Origin: Deltaproteobacteria bacterium
GTDB taxonomy: Bacteria > Desulfobacterota > Syntrophobacteria > Syntrophobacterales > Syntrophobacteraceae
Length of the DNA: 64,000 nucleotides
Direction: 5' to 3'
Assembly (NCBI GenBank): GCA_012517315.1
Contig: JAAYVE010000059.1
Location: 273,269 to 337,268, forward strand
Below the pieces are notes generated by a model. That model did no database searches. It was not told where the DNA came from and was given only the letters and a program-made list of their open reading frames with translations. This document shows positions 1-9,354 of this stretch, one piece after another. The translations under genes and the position numbers were made by a program. Each line of letters opens with the position of its first letter. Position 1 is the first letter of the stretch.

Positions 1-1
1 G

Positions 2-547
2 GACGTGCGGTGGAAAGCGATCGATGTCCAGGAAGACATCTCCTGGTTCACCTACCCCCATGCCGGACCCAGCAAGGTAACATCGGAGATCATGGGCGGG
101 GCCGTTTTTGATACGGGTTCCTTCCCCGGCAGCTATGGGTATGACGGAACGAACTTCTACAGGGGTTATCCTGCACCGACCAACCTGTGGACCATTACCC
201 TCGGCGCTGCATGGCAGGCAATGCCCAAGACCAAGCTATACTTCAGCTACTGGTACTGGGCGACCTCCGAAGATGTCATGTCCGAGGCCAAGATCGGCAC
301 GGTCAACTACTTCGGAGTTCCCAGAGACATCGTGATCGGCCAGGAATTCGCCAACGATGTGGGTCATGAAATCGACTTGGGCTTGACCCAGGGTATCTGG
401 GAAGGTTTGAACCTGGACGTGGTGTTTGCCTACATGTTCACCGGCGATGCCTATGTCAACTCCTGGAACGGCAGTTTCCTCAATCCGGTCAACTACGAGA
501 AGGATGACGCGTGGAAGTTCGGAGCGAGGCTGCAGTGGAACTTCTAG
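2..547 (+). CDS. Outer-membrane beta-barrel protein, C-terminal part (5' truncated)
   Basis: The reading frame is open to the left edge of the window, so only the last ~180 residues are present. They alternate polar and aromatic residues in strand-like blocks (LWTITLGAAW, KTKLYFSYWYW, NLDVVFAYMF) and end in ARLQWNF; a terminal Phe is the usual signal for outer-membrane barrel insertion. The pattern resembles porins or alginate-export-type barrels of anaerobic Desulfobacterota, but no family can be named safely from this fragment. It ends just before a strong intrinsic terminator, so it is the last gene of its transcript. Substrate unknown. Confidence 0.75.
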   Translation, partial: DVRWKAIDVQEDISWFTYPHAGPSKVTSEIMGGAVFDTGSFPGSYGYDGTNFYRGYPAPTNLWTITLGAAWQAMPKTKLYFSYWYWATSEDVMSEAKIGTVNYFGVPRDIVIGQEFANDVGHEIDLGLTQGIWEGLNLDVVFAYMFTGDAYVNSWNGSFLNPVNYEKDDAWKFGARLQWNF

Positions 548-577
548 GCTGATCAACTGATCACCTGATTTCAGCGG

Positions 578-608
578 GCCCGGGGGAGCAATCCTCCGGG
601 CTTTTTTT
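578..608 (+). terminator. Intrinsic terminator of the barrel-protein gene
   Basis: A 9-bp stem (GCCCGGGGG pairing with CCTCCGGGC, one G-U pair), 6-nt loop, then seven T residues. It lies 31 nt after the stop codon of the upstream barrel gene. Confidence 0.9.
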
Positions 609-713
609 CGTTTTTGCGGGCATGGTTGTATCCCGTGAAGCAAGTAAAATATTATAATGCGACTGTTGCAAAGCTCGTGGAAAGACCTGTGAACCTCACG
701 AGGAGAAAAAGCA

Positions 714-1733
714 GTGTACATCAGGCGAACGGTGAGAGCCGGGAAATGCCGCTACCTGCTGCGGGAGAGCTACTCGCAGGACGGTGAGTGGAGACACAGG
801 GACATCTTGGACCTGTGGGAGGACCCCGGGTCGTACATCGAATATCCCGGCGGCAACGGGTACTATTTCAAGGAGTGCTTGGAGAAGGCGTTATCCTCAA
901 GTGGCGTGACCTATTCCGAAGACGAACTGGAGCGAGTCTTTCTCCCTTACCTGCCCCACCATGTGCGGCGTGTCATCCAACAATTCCAGGGGAGGGGGCC
1001 ATCCCCCTGCGCCCGTCGTTGGCGAGGTGTGTCTGATGAAGAACTGCTGCGGCAGCAGGGTGGACTCCATACCTTCGACAAAAGGCGACTTCACTACCTG
1101 CGCTGTGGGCGGGTGGACATCGGGCAACTGGAGGGAAGGAGCTGGAAGTTCTTGAATGTTCTCCTCGGCAAAAGCCGGGACGAAATCGAGCAGACCCTCG
1201 AAAACATGGAGAGTGTGCTGCGCCCCCAGGAGATGAAGACGTACATCTTCACGGCCTTTCACTTGCAAGCCCATTTTTCCCGGCATCTCCTGCGAAACGA
1301 GCCTACCGCCCTGGATCCGGAACGGGTGGACGAAGCTTTTCTGAGCGAACTGTGCGCCCTCAACAGGGACGCGAACTTTTTCCGGGGCACGGGCCAGCGG
1401 GATGTGGATTCTCTGCATCCATACCTGGTGAAATACCTCATTCACTACTTTGATCATGATTTCGAGCGGATGCACTGGGATGGGCTGCTTCGGGACTACC
1501 TGCGGAGCAGGCAGTTTCGATCCCGAAGTGTTGTGCCTCCGACTCCTGTGTCTCAGAGAGAAGCCTGTACGGTTCTTGGCATCAGCGAGGAGGAATGCAG
1601 GCAGATGAGCCGAAAGGAATTGGTCCGGCTTTACCGGGAGCGGGTGAAGAAGGCGCACCCCGACAGCGGCGGAGACCACGAGGCGTTTGTCAGGCTCCGG
1701 GACGCTTATGAATCCCTGTTGAGCCGAAAGTGA
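714..1733 (+). CDS. Hypothetical protein with C-terminal J domain
   Basis: A 339-residue cytosolic protein. The last ~65 residues form a DnaJ-like J domain: ACTVLGISEEE, then RLYRERVKKAHPDSGGDHEAF with the HPD tripeptide that stimulates Hsp70 ATPase. The first ~270 residues are charged, without membrane segments, and match no family I recognise. The start is GTG, chosen because AGGAG lies 8 nt upstream. It is transcribed alone, after a terminator and convergent with ubiD. By analogy with other single J-domain proteins it probably recruits DnaK to a specific client through its N-terminal part; that is inference. Similar stand-alone J proteins are common in Desulfobacterota. Confidence 0.7.
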   Translation: MYIRRTVRAGKCRYLLRESYSQDGEWRHRDILDLWEDPGSYIEYPGGNGYYFKECLEKALSSSGVTYSEDELERVFLPYLPHHVRRVIQQFQGRGPSPCARRWRGVSDEELLRQQGGLHTFDKRRLHYLRCGRVDIGQLEGRSWKFLNVLLGKSRDEIEQTLENMESVLRPQEMKTYIFTAFHLQAHFSRHLLRNEPTALDPERVDEAFLSELCALNRDANFFRGTGQRDVDSLHPYLVKYLIHYFDHDFERMHWDGLLRDYLRSRQFRSRSVVPPTPVSQREACTVLGISEEECRQMSRKELVRLYRERVKKAHPDSGGDHEAFVRLRDAYESLLSRK

Positions 1734-1814
1734 CGGAAAACACCGCAACGTTCCGTGACCCTTTTTCATCTGGAGGGAATCTTGCAGGGTGGCGAGGCTT
1801 TCCCCTTTCGCGTT

Positions 1815-3656
1815 TCATCCCCAAAGAAAAGTGTCGATTCCCAGTTCCCGGGCGCGGGAAGCGACCCGCTGCACTACGGCGGGGTCCATGGCGATGTCAT
1901 CGGGCCATTCCCGGTGGTGTCCATCTTCCGGGCCCTTTTTGGTCGCATCCACGCAAAGGCGGGGCCCTCGCCGCACAATGTCCCGCCTAGGGTCCACATT
2001 ATTGAACACCTTCCACAGGACCAGCGAAGCGTCCTTCAGGTCGATTCCCTCATCATAGAGCAGAAAAACGGAAAACGCCCCCAGGGAGGGATGAACCAGG
2101 AGCGGTTCCGCCAGGCCCCTGCCACTCAGGGAACCGTCCTTTTTCAGGTTGATGAGGATTGGACGGTTCCGAACGGAGAGGTTGGGGACATGAAAGGCGG
2201 ACAGGGCAGGGGAGATGTCCTTAAGGGCCTTCCGGATCTCCTCCTGCGACGGTTCGCCGGATCCCGAGAAGGATGAACCCCGCTGCCGCTCTTCCGGGAG
2301 GCGCCGGGTGGCGTCGATGCCGATTTTCGCCCCGAACAGGGGTTCCGGAGCACTGTGATCGAGAACGTCCAGCACCCCCTCCGAGATAAAGATGTCCTGT
2401 TCCAGGTCTACGGTGTCGAGGATTTCCCTGAGGACATCGGCGGGACGGGCCAGGTCCACGGCAGCGTCCACCAGGACCGCCCCCTTGCAGAAGCTCATTT
2501 GTCCCTGTCCCCACATGGCGCTCATGATGCGGCGCGCATGTCCTGGATACTCCTTGTGGATGGAGATGACGGCGATGTTGTGAAAAACTCCTTCCCAGGG
2601 CATCCAGTAATCGTGGACTTCGGGCAGGATGGCATTGAGGAGGGGAAGAAAAATCCGCTCCGTTGCCTTGGCCAGGTAACAGTCCTCCATGGGAGGGCGG
2701 CCGACGATGGTTGCCGGATAGATGGGTGAGCGTCGATGGGTGACGGCGGTGACGTGGAAGACGGGATAGTCCCCAGTGAGGGAGTAATAACCCGTGTGAT
2801 CTCCGAAAGGCCCTTCCAGCCTCAGTTCATCCGGCTCCACGAAGCCTTCCAGGACAAACTCGGATTCGGCGGGAACTTCCAGGTCCACCGTGATGCAACG
2901 AACCATGGAGACGGGCTCTCGTCGGATGAAGCCCGCGAGAAGCATTTCGTCGATCCCCCTGGGAAGGGGGGCCGTTGCGGCGTAGGTCGTTGCGGGGTCG
3001 GTCCCGATGGCCACGGCCACGGGCATTCGGCGACCCGCCTTTCGGTATTCCTGGTAGTAATGGGAGCCGTCCTTGTGGATGTGCCAATGCATCCCGGTGG
3101 TCCTCTTGTCGTAGACCTGAAGACGATACATCCCTGCATTCCGCTTACCGGTTTTGAGGCTTCGGGTGATCACCACGGGAAGGGTGATGAACGGGCCGCC
3201 GTCTCTCGGCCAGCACTTGAGGACAGGGAGCCTGGACAGATCCACCGCACCACCTGTGTGGACGACTTCCTGGCATGGAGCGCGCCGCACTCTCCTGGGG
3301 AAGAACTTGATGAGGTCTAACCCCATAGGGAGCAGCCGCATCACATCCCTCAACGATTTGGGTGGCTCCATCTGGATGAACCGTCGCAACCGAGCGGCAA
3401 GAGTGTCCAGGTCAGGGACTCCGAGAGCCATGCAGATGCGCCTGAAACTTCCGAACGCGTTGGTGAGGACGGGGAACTCCGACCCTTCCACCCGATGGAA
3501 CAAGAGTGCTTTGCCGCCCCCCTGGCTCTTGGATGCGAGGTCGGTGATCTGGGTGATTTCCAGATCGGTGGAGACCGGTGCTTCAATGCGTACAAGTTCG
3601 CCGGCGGCTTCCAGGGCGGTGACGAATTCCTGCAGGTTTCGGTAGGACGATTTCAT
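1815..3656 (-). CDS. UbiD-family prenylated-FMN decarboxylase
   Basis: A 613-residue UbiD/MqnL-type decarboxylase that removes an aromatic carboxylate using prenylated FMN. Family marks are NAGMYRLQVYDKRTTGMHWHIHK (cofactor region), the catalytic block EGPFGDHTGYYS, and PMEDCYLAKATERIFLPLL. It is longer than E. coli UbiD (~500) but similar to the larger bacterial forms. I chose ATG 3656 over an upstream TTG because a GGGAGGGG Shine-Dalgarno lies ~10 nt before it. The ubiA homologue is immediately upstream on the same strand, 23 nt away, so they probably form one operon. In quinone-making anaerobes this pair carries out prenylation and decarboxylation in menaquinone synthesis (futalosine branch); that assignment is inference from the pair. 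Confidence 0.88.
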   Translation of the reverse strand: MKSSYRNLQEFVTALEAAGELVRIEAPVSTDLEITQITDLASKSQGGGKALLFHRVEGSEFPVLTNAFGSFRRICMALGVPDLDTLAARLRRFIQMEPPKSLRDVMRLLPMGLDLIKFFPRRVRRAPCQEVVHTGGAVDLSRLPVLKCWPRDGGPFITLPVVITRSLKTGKRNAGMYRLQVYDKRTTGMHWHIHKDGSHYYQEYRKAGRRMPVAVAIGTDPATTYAATAPLPRGIDEMLLAGFIRREPVSMVRCITVDLEVPAESEFVLEGFVEPDELRLEGPFGDHTGYYSLTGDYPVFHVTAVTHRRSPIYPATIVGRPPMEDCYLAKATERIFLPLLNAILPEVHDYWMPWEGVFHNIAVISIHKEYPGHARRIMSAMWGQGQMSFCKGAVLVDAAVDLARPADVLREILDTVDLEQDIFISEGVLDVLDHSAPEPLFGAKIGIDATRRLPEERQRGSSFSGSGEPSQEEIRKALKDISPALSAFHVPNLSVRNRPILINLKKDGSLSGRGLAEPLLVHPSLGAFSVFLLYDEGIDLKDASLVLWKVFNNVDPRRDIVRRGPRLCVDATKKGPEDGHHREWPDDIAMDPAVVQRVASRARELGIDTFLWG

Positions 3657-3679
3657 GGAGAGAACCCCTCCCAAGGCAC

Positions 3680-4591
3680 TCAGGAGAACCAGGTGTCAGC
3701 GAGCACACCCAGAAAGAGGAGGATGGAGATCGCGCTGTTCACGTGGAAGAACGCCACGTTGACATTGGCCAGGTTGTCAGGTCTCACCAGGAGGTGTTCC
3801 ACCAGCAGGAGCGCACTGATAATGCATGTGAAGAAGAGGTACAGCGGCCCAAGATGGAAAGCCACGTGGACCGCGACCAGCAGGAGGAATGTGCCCACGT
3901 GCAGCATGGCCGAGATGGCCAGTGCCTTCCGGATCCCCCGGGAAGCCGGAAGGGAGTGGAGCTTTTCCTGTCGGTCGAATTCCACGTCCTGACACGCGTA
4001 GAGGATATCGAAACCCGCGATATAGGTCATGAGCGCGAAGGAGAGGAGGCAGATCCTCGGGTCCAGGGACCCGGTTGCGGCGATCCATGCCCCTGCGGGC
4101 GCCAGTCCGATGGCGAAACCCAGGATGAGGTGGGAATAGGCGGTGAAACGCTTGGTGTAAGAATAAAAGAAAAGAACGACCAGAACGGGTCCGGAGAGTA
4201 CGAAACAGAGGGGATTGAGAGCGGCGGCGCTCAGGAGAAAAATGAGGGACGACGCGGCGATGAAGACGAGAACGGCGTTTTTGCTGATTTGACCCTGGAC
4301 GAGGGGGCGTCCGCTGGTCCTGGGATTGCGCCGGTCGAATTCGAAGTCCGCATAGCGGTTGAAACCCATGGCGGCGGAGCGCGCGGAAGCCATGGCGACG
4401 AGGATCCAAAAGAGAACCGGCCAGGTGACCGAATGGCTGCGGTGTGCAAGAAGAACGGCCGCCAGGGCGAAGGGAAGGGCGAAGAGGGTGTGGCTGAACT
4501 TGATCAGTCGCCCGTAAGTCCGGACGCGCCGGATCAGGGGCGAGAAGCCCGTATCGGGGACAGGGTGGAAAAAAGAATGAAAGAAACCCAT
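3680..4591 (-). CDS. UbiA-family polyprenyltransferase
   Basis: A 303-residue integral membrane prenyltransferase with about eight hydrophobic segments. Two Asp-rich metal-diphosphate motifs are visible: NRYADFEFDRRNPRT (residue ~78 on) and DVEFDRQEK (~205), which bind Mg-polyprenyl diphosphate. The family attaches a polyprenyl tail to an aromatic acid: 4-hydroxybenzoate in UbiA, 1,4-dihydroxy-6-naphthoate in MqnP. It sits directly upstream of the UbiD homologue, and a strictly anaerobic setting favours menaquinone rather than ubiquinone, so MqnP is the likelier role; no other mqn gene is in the window to confirm this. Divergent from rlmD. Confidence 0.87.
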   Translation of the reverse strand: MGFFHSFFHPVPDTGFSPLIRRVRTYGRLIKFSHTLFALPFALAAVLLAHRSHSVTWPVLFWILVAMASARSAAMGFNRYADFEFDRRNPRTSGRPLVQGQISKNAVLVFIAASSLIFLLSAAALNPLCFVLSGPVLVVLFFYSYTKRFTAYSHLILGFAIGLAPAGAWIAATGSLDPRICLLSFALMTYIAGFDILYACQDVEFDRQEKLHSLPASRGIRKALAISAMLHVGTFLLLVAVHVAFHLGPLYLFFTCIISALLLVEHLLVRPDNLANVNVAFFHVNSAISILLFLGVLADTWFS

Positions 4592-4776
4592 GGGTAGGAC
4601 CGCATCCTCCGTGTCGTCGACCTGTGTGCATGCCAGGGTTTCCTTCTAACACAGGGGACCGTCAAAGGAAAGCAGCGGCGCAAAGGGCGGATCAAGATGA
4701 TTTCCGCATTCCCTGTTGCGAGGGGAATGGGACTTGTGTAAAAGCTCCCTAACGGGCAACATGAAAACGGAGGGGT

Positions 4777-6201
4777 ATGGAAGGCATCGTGAAAGGCCAA
4801 GAACTGGAAGTGACGGTGGAAAGGCTTGCCTTCGGCGGTAAAGGGCTTGCCCGCGTGGATGGTTTAGTCGTGTTCCTGGAAAGGGCTCTGCCTGGCCAGC
4901 GACTGAGGATCCGGATCCAAAAGAAAAGGAGCCGGCACGCGGAAGGCCGGGTTTTGAGCGTCATTTCGCAGTCCCCTGGTCGGTCGGAACCCTTCTGTTC
5001 CCATTTCGGCGTCTGCGGCGGCTGCCGCTGGCAGGATCTCGCGTATGCGGAACAGCTTCATTGGAAAAGGGAACATGCACTGGAATGCCTAACCCATCTG
5101 GCAGGTCTCAAAGGGGTCCCGGTGGATTCTGCGGTTCCGTCTCCAGCCACCACGTTTTATCGAAACAAAATGGAGTTCACCTTCTCGGACCGAAGATGGC
5201 TGCTCCCCGAGGAAATCGAACAAGAAGGCACCTGTTTCAGGCGGGACTTCGCTCTGGGGTTGCACATCCCCGGCCATTTCGACAAGGTTTTCAACGTGGA
5301 GGAGTGCTTTCTCCAATCGGCGGCTTCGACGGAGATCCTCAGGGAGGTTCGCAGCTGGTGCGAGAAAAGCTCTCTTGCTCCTTACAGCATCCGTCATCGC
5401 AACGGCTTTTGGCGGTTTCTCGTCATTCGTGAAGGAAAACGAACGGGCCAGATCCTCGTCCATCTCATCACCGCAGGGCGTGATCCCTTTGCGGGGGAGG
5501 TGGAGGCCCTTGCAAGGCATCTGCACGAAAGATTTTCCCGCATCACGACCTTTGTCCATTCCATGAGCGTGAAGCAGGCTCAGGTGGCCACCGGTGATGT
5601 GACCCGGGTGGTCACCGGCCCGGGGTACATCGAAGAAATCCTGGGGGGGTTGCGGTTCAGGATCTCCGCCCATTCCTTCTTCCAGACAAACCCGCTGGGC
5701 GCGGAAAGACTCTACGAAACCATCGCGGAACTCGGTGATCTCCGCGGAGGGGAGACCTTGTGGGACCTTTACTGCGGGACAGGGAGCATCGCCATGGTGC
5801 TTGCATCCCGTGTGCGGCGGGTCGTCGGCTTTGAAATGGTCGAGGAAGCCGTCGCCGACGCCCGGGCCAACTGCGCCCTGAACGGAATCGACAACTGCTC
5901 TTTCCATGCGGGAGACCTGAAGGATCTCATGAGGAAGGGGAGTGACCCGTTCCAGTACGGAGGCCGCCCTGACTTGGTGGTCACGGACCCCCCTAGGGCG
6001 GGAATGCACCCCAAGGTGGTGCAGACCCTTATGGATGTGGGACCCAAGTCCATCATCGCCGTGTCCTGCAACCCATCCACTCTCGCGAGGGATCTCTCCC
6101 TTCTCCTGGAGAAATATACGGTGGAGAGGGTCCTGCCCTTCGACCTGTTTCCCCACACGCCACACATTGAATGCGTGGTCAAGTTGAACCGAGTGGTTTG
6201 A
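4777..6201 (+). CDS. rlmD: 23S rRNA (uracil-C5)-methyltransferase, RlmD/RumA type
   Basis: A 474-residue SAM-dependent RNA m5U methyltransferase. Order: N-terminal TRAM domain (VERLAFGGKGLARVDGLVVFLERALPGQ), a [4Fe-4S]-cluster cysteine group FCSHFGVCGGC, a central RNA-binding region, then a Rossmann methyltransferase (DLYCGTGSIAMVLA) with the motif DPPRAGMHP and catalytic SCNPSTLARD, where Cys is the nucleophile. Size and layout match RlmD, which methylates U1939 of 23S rRNA, though RlmCD-like specificity cannot be excluded from sequence. ATG 4777 follows GGAGGGGT. It is divergent from ubiA and ends 82 nt before the PBP gene. Confidence 0.92.
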   Translation: MEGIVKGQELEVTVERLAFGGKGLARVDGLVVFLERALPGQRLRIRIQKKRSRHAEGRVLSVISQSPGRSEPFCSHFGVCGGCRWQDLAYAEQLHWKREHALECLTHLAGLKGVPVDSAVPSPATTFYRNKMEFTFSDRRWLLPEEIEQEGTCFRRDFALGLHIPGHFDKVFNVEECFLQSAASTEILREVRSWCEKSSLAPYSIRHRNGFWRFLVIREGKRTGQILVHLITAGRDPFAGEVEALARHLHERFSRITTFVHSMSVKQAQVATGDVTRVVTGPGYIEEILGGLRFRISAHSFFQTNPLGAERLYETIAELGDLRGGETLWDLYCGTGSIAMVLASRVRRVVGFEMVEEAVADARANCALNGIDNCSFHAGDLKDLMRKGSDPFQYGGRPDLVVTDPPRAGMHPKVVQTLMDVGPKSIIAVSCNPSTLARDLSLLLEKYTVERVLPFDLFPHTPHIECVVKLNRVV

Positions 6202-6283
6202 ATTCCTGCCCCGACAAGGTCGCCTTGAGGGCCGAGGGGCTTCGAACCGTTTTAAAACCGGGGGGGGAGCGAGTCCCGATTTC

Positions 6284-8545
6284 ATGAGACACAAAGCAAA
6301 GAAAAGCCTCCCGAGGCGCCTCCTGGGCTGGAGAACGATCTCGGTTGCCGCAGGGCTCATCCTCCTGGCGACGGCCGGCTATTTCACTTATCTGACCATT
6401 GAAGTCAAGCAGCGCTTTGCCTCGAGAAAATGGAGCGTTCCCTCCCGCGTCTTCTCCGCCACAGTTCCGGTCTATCCCGGCCAAACCATTTCCTTTCCCC
6501 GCATGAAGGCCATGCTTGAGGAGAGACGCTACAAGGAGGCGGTGAAGGAACCCCTGAGGGCCGGTGAATTCAGGACCGACCGGGGCAGGATCACCGTGCA
6601 CCTGCGGACCTTCCAGTTCCCGGGGCACAGTCTGCCTGCTCAACGGGTACAGTTCGAATTCCACCAGAACAGCATCGCCAAGATAAGGGGAGCGGACGGA
6701 GAACTGGGGTTTCTAGAGTTGGAGCCTTTGGAAATCGCAAGGCTCTTCGGTCCTCAAAGGGAGAGTCGACTGCTCATCAGTATCCGTCAGGCACCGAAGC
6801 ACCTCATCGATGGGATTCTGGCCATCGAGGACCATCGCTTTTATGACCACTGGGGGGTTGACTGGTGGGGGATTTCCCGGGCACTGTGGACGGACCTCCT
6901 CGCTGGTCGAGTGTTGCAGGGAGGATCGACCATCACCCAGCAACTGGTGAAGAACTACTTCCTGGTTCCGGAGCGCAGCATCAGGCGCAAGCTGCAGGAA
7001 GTGGCCATGGCTCTGGTCATCGAAATCCTTTACCGGAAACGGGAAATTCTGGAAATGTACATGAACGAGATTTACCTGGGGCAGAGGGGCAGCGTGGCCA
7101 TTCACGGCATAGGGGAGGCGGCCCGTTACTTTTTCGGACGCAACGTGGAAGATCTAACCCTCTCTGAGTCGGCTACCCTTGCGGGAATCATCCGGGCCCC
7201 CAACCTCTATTCGCCCATTGACGACCCGGGGCCCTGCCGGGAGCGAAGAAATGTCGTGCTAAAAAGGATGCTCGATCTTGGCAAGATCACATCCGAGGAG
7301 TACGAGAAGGCCAGGGCGGAACCCCTCAACATGCCCGGCTCTTCGCTGCCTCTGAACGTGGCGCCTTACTTCGTCGACTATGTGCGGCAGCAGCTTCAGG
7401 AGCTTTATGCCTCCGAGGTGCTGGAGTCTCAAGGGTTGAACGTTTACACGACTCTCCACCCGGAAATCGCCCTCGCTGCGGAGGATGTCCTTGCGGAGGT
7501 GCTGGGGGAACTGGAGAATGAGAGTCGAAAGAGGGGCGGCAGCCAGGAGTGCAAGCTCCATGGGGCGCTCATCGCCGTGCAACCGCGCACGGGGGCTGTT
7601 CTCGCACTCGTCGGGGGCAAAGATTACAGTGAAAGCAGCTTCAATCGCGCCCTTCACGCCCACCGGCAGCCCGGGTCCGCCATCAAGCCTTTCATCTACC
7701 TGGCTGCCCTGGATACGATGACAGCGGTGGACCGTGTGGAGGACGAACCCATCCCTTACCGAGTGGCAGGCAAGACCTGGATTCCTGAGAACCACGACGG
7801 CAAGTACCGCGGGCAGGTATTTCTCAGAACGGCGCTGGAGGATTCCCTCAACGCCGCGACGGTCCAGGTGGCCGACAGGGTCGGCCTGGAACGCATCATC
7901 GCCTACTTCCGCGACCTCGGCATTCAGTCCCGATTGGAACCGGTTCCTTCGCTGGCTTTGGGTGCTTTTGAGATCTCACCCCTGGAACTGGCCTCCGCTT
8001 ACGCCGTCCTCAACAACGACGGCCAGAAGGCGTATCTGCTCAGTCTCAAGGAGGTGGTGAGCGAAAGAGGGGAGGTCAAGGAAAGGCGCCACGTGGAACT
8101 GGAAACGGTGACGACTCCTGCCAAGGCTTACCTGATCACCAGTTTCCTGGAGGGAGCTGTGGACCGGGGAACGGGAAAGGTCTTGCGCAGTATGGGGATC
8201 GATTTCCCCTGTGCGGGCAAGACGGGGACCACGAGCGATTATCGCGACTCCTGGTTCGCAGGGTATACCACCGACCTTGTCGTGGTTGTCTGGGTCGGCT
8301 GTGATGACAATGGAAACATGCACCTGACCGGAGCACAGGGGGCCGCAAGAGTCTGGGGGCGTTTCTTCCAGAGGATCCGTCCCTGGATCCATCCCGAGCC
8401 GTTCCGCATTCCCCCGGGAGTTGTGCAGCGCATCGTGTGTGCGGATTCGGGTCGGCTGGCCGGCAATTCCTGCCCTCAGAAAAGGCTGGAATTCTTTCTG
8501 AGCGATTTGGTTCCCCAGGATCTGTGTCCGGTCCACGGGAAGTGA
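6284..8545 (+). CDS. mrcB: Bifunctional penicillin-binding protein 1B (glycosyltransferase/transpeptidase)
   Basis: A 753-residue class A PBP that polymerises lipid II and cross-links peptidoglycan in the periplasm. One N-terminal membrane anchor (residues ~17-37), a UB2H-like region, then a GT51 domain with AIEDHRFYDHWGVDWWGISRA and GGSTITQQLVKNYFL, and RKREILEMYMNEIYLGQ. The transpeptidase has the active-site motif GSAIKPF (SxxK), SLN (SxN) and KTGTTSDYRDSWFAGYT (KTG). The UB2H-like segment (PSRVFSATVPVYPG) points to PBP1B rather than PBP1A. A TPR lipoprotein gene follows closely and could be an outer-membrane partner, by analogy with LpoB; that is inference. Confidence 0.92.
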   Translation: MRHKAKKSLPRRLLGWRTISVAAGLILLATAGYFTYLTIEVKQRFASRKWSVPSRVFSATVPVYPGQTISFPRMKAMLEERRYKEAVKEPLRAGEFRTDRGRITVHLRTFQFPGHSLPAQRVQFEFHQNSIAKIRGADGELGFLELEPLEIARLFGPQRESRLLISIRQAPKHLIDGILAIEDHRFYDHWGVDWWGISRALWTDLLAGRVLQGGSTITQQLVKNYFLVPERSIRRKLQEVAMALVIEILYRKREILEMYMNEIYLGQRGSVAIHGIGEAARYFFGRNVEDLTLSESATLAGIIRAPNLYSPIDDPGPCRERRNVVLKRMLDLGKITSEEYEKARAEPLNMPGSSLPLNVAPYFVDYVRQQLQELYASEVLESQGLNVYTTLHPEIALAAEDVLAEVLGELENESRKRGGSQECKLHGALIAVQPRTGAVLALVGGKDYSESSFNRALHAHRQPGSAIKPFIYLAALDTMTAVDRVEDEPIPYRVAGKTWIPENHDGKYRGQVFLRTALEDSLNAATVQVADRVGLERIIAYFRDLGIQSRLEPVPSLALGAFEISPLELASAYAVLNNDGQKAYLLSLKEVVSERGEVKERRHVELETVTTPAKAYLITSFLEGAVDRGTGKVLRSMGIDFPCAGKTGTTSDYRDSWFAGYTTDLVVVVWVGCDDNGNMHLTGAQGAARVWGRFFQRIRPWIHPEPFRIPPGVVQRIVCADSGRLAGNSCPQKRLEFFLSDLVPQDLCPVHGK

Positions 8546-8618
8546 GAGTCTTCCGGGACACAGTGTGAACCTCCGTACGGGGAGGATACTTGGGCATGGC
8601 TCCAAAATGGGGCCGAAA

Positions 8619-9251
8619 ATGAGGAAGAAGAAGATGCCGAGGATGCACTCTTTATTGCTGTTGGCGCTGCTTGCCGTTGCCATATTCAGTGGGTGCGGGT
8701 CCCGAAAGGTGGTGGAAATCCCCCAGGAGTACCGGTCTCCGGCGCTAAGCCGGCAGGACGCGGGAAAGGGGGGGACGATTCCTCAGGTCAAGGCTCCCCC
8801 TGCGGTTCCAGAAACCAGCCAGGGAGCCATCTTCTCCCCGCCACCAACGATTCGGGAGAAAGACCTCCCGGAGGGGACCCCTCCCGCTCCCCCTGTCAGG
8901 GAGGAGAAGAAGGGCGGTGAAAAACCGCAACGCCTTGCTTCCATGCACCTGGTTGATGCAGCCAAGAAGGCTCTTGGCAATGGAAAGCCGGATCAGGCCA
9001 TTCCCCTCTTGGAACAGGCGGTTCAGGTGGACGTATACAACGGAGATGCCTTCCTCCAGCTTTCCCGTGCGTGGCGCATGAAACATTCCCGAGCCAAATC
9101 CCTGGAATTTGCGAAGAAGGCGGAGATCCTCCTCCAGGATCAGCCGGCAAAACTGAAGGAGATCTATCTCCTTCAGGCGGAACTGTACAGGGAGGGGGGA
9201 GATCTCAAAAAAAGCCAGGCCTATTTGCAGAAAGCAGGAGGGATAAAATGA
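8619..9251 (+). CDS. TPR-repeat lipoprotein
   Basis: A short basic stretch (MRKKKMPR) precedes a hydrophobic signal and the lipobox AIFSGC, so the mature protein is probably lipid-anchored through Cys. A Pro/Gly-rich linker follows, then about three TPR-like helical repeats (LVDAAKKALGNGKPDQAIPLLEQAVQ and following). The start is uncertain: ATG 8619 gives the best signal peptide; GTG 8565, ATG 8607 and ATG 8634 are in frame. It lies between the PBP1B gene and an AI-2E-family permease on the same strand. A role as an envelope-assembly or PBP-activating lipoprotein is suggested only by position. Confidence 0.75.
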   Translation: MRKKKMPRMHSLLLLALLAVAIFSGCGSRKVVEIPQEYRSPALSRQDAGKGGTIPQVKAPPAVPETSQGAIFSPPPTIREKDLPEGTPPAPPVREEKKGGEKPQRLASMHLVDAAKKALGNGKPDQAIPLLEQAVQVDVYNGDAFLQLSRAWRMKHSRAKSLEFAKKAEILLQDQPAKLKEIYLLQAELYREGGDLKKSQAYLQKAGGIK

Positions 9252-9354
9252 ACGGGCCCGATCGTCCCGAGGTACTGCAGGGCACTTGGCCCAAGGAAGG
9301 CGAAAGCCGCCTGCAACTGGTCGCCCGGTGCTGCCGGGAGTGGAGGAAATGAAA

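Noticed and set aside
5089..6360. 423-codon minus-strand ORF opposite rlmD
   Set aside because: Shadow frame; the plus strand has full RlmD motifs.
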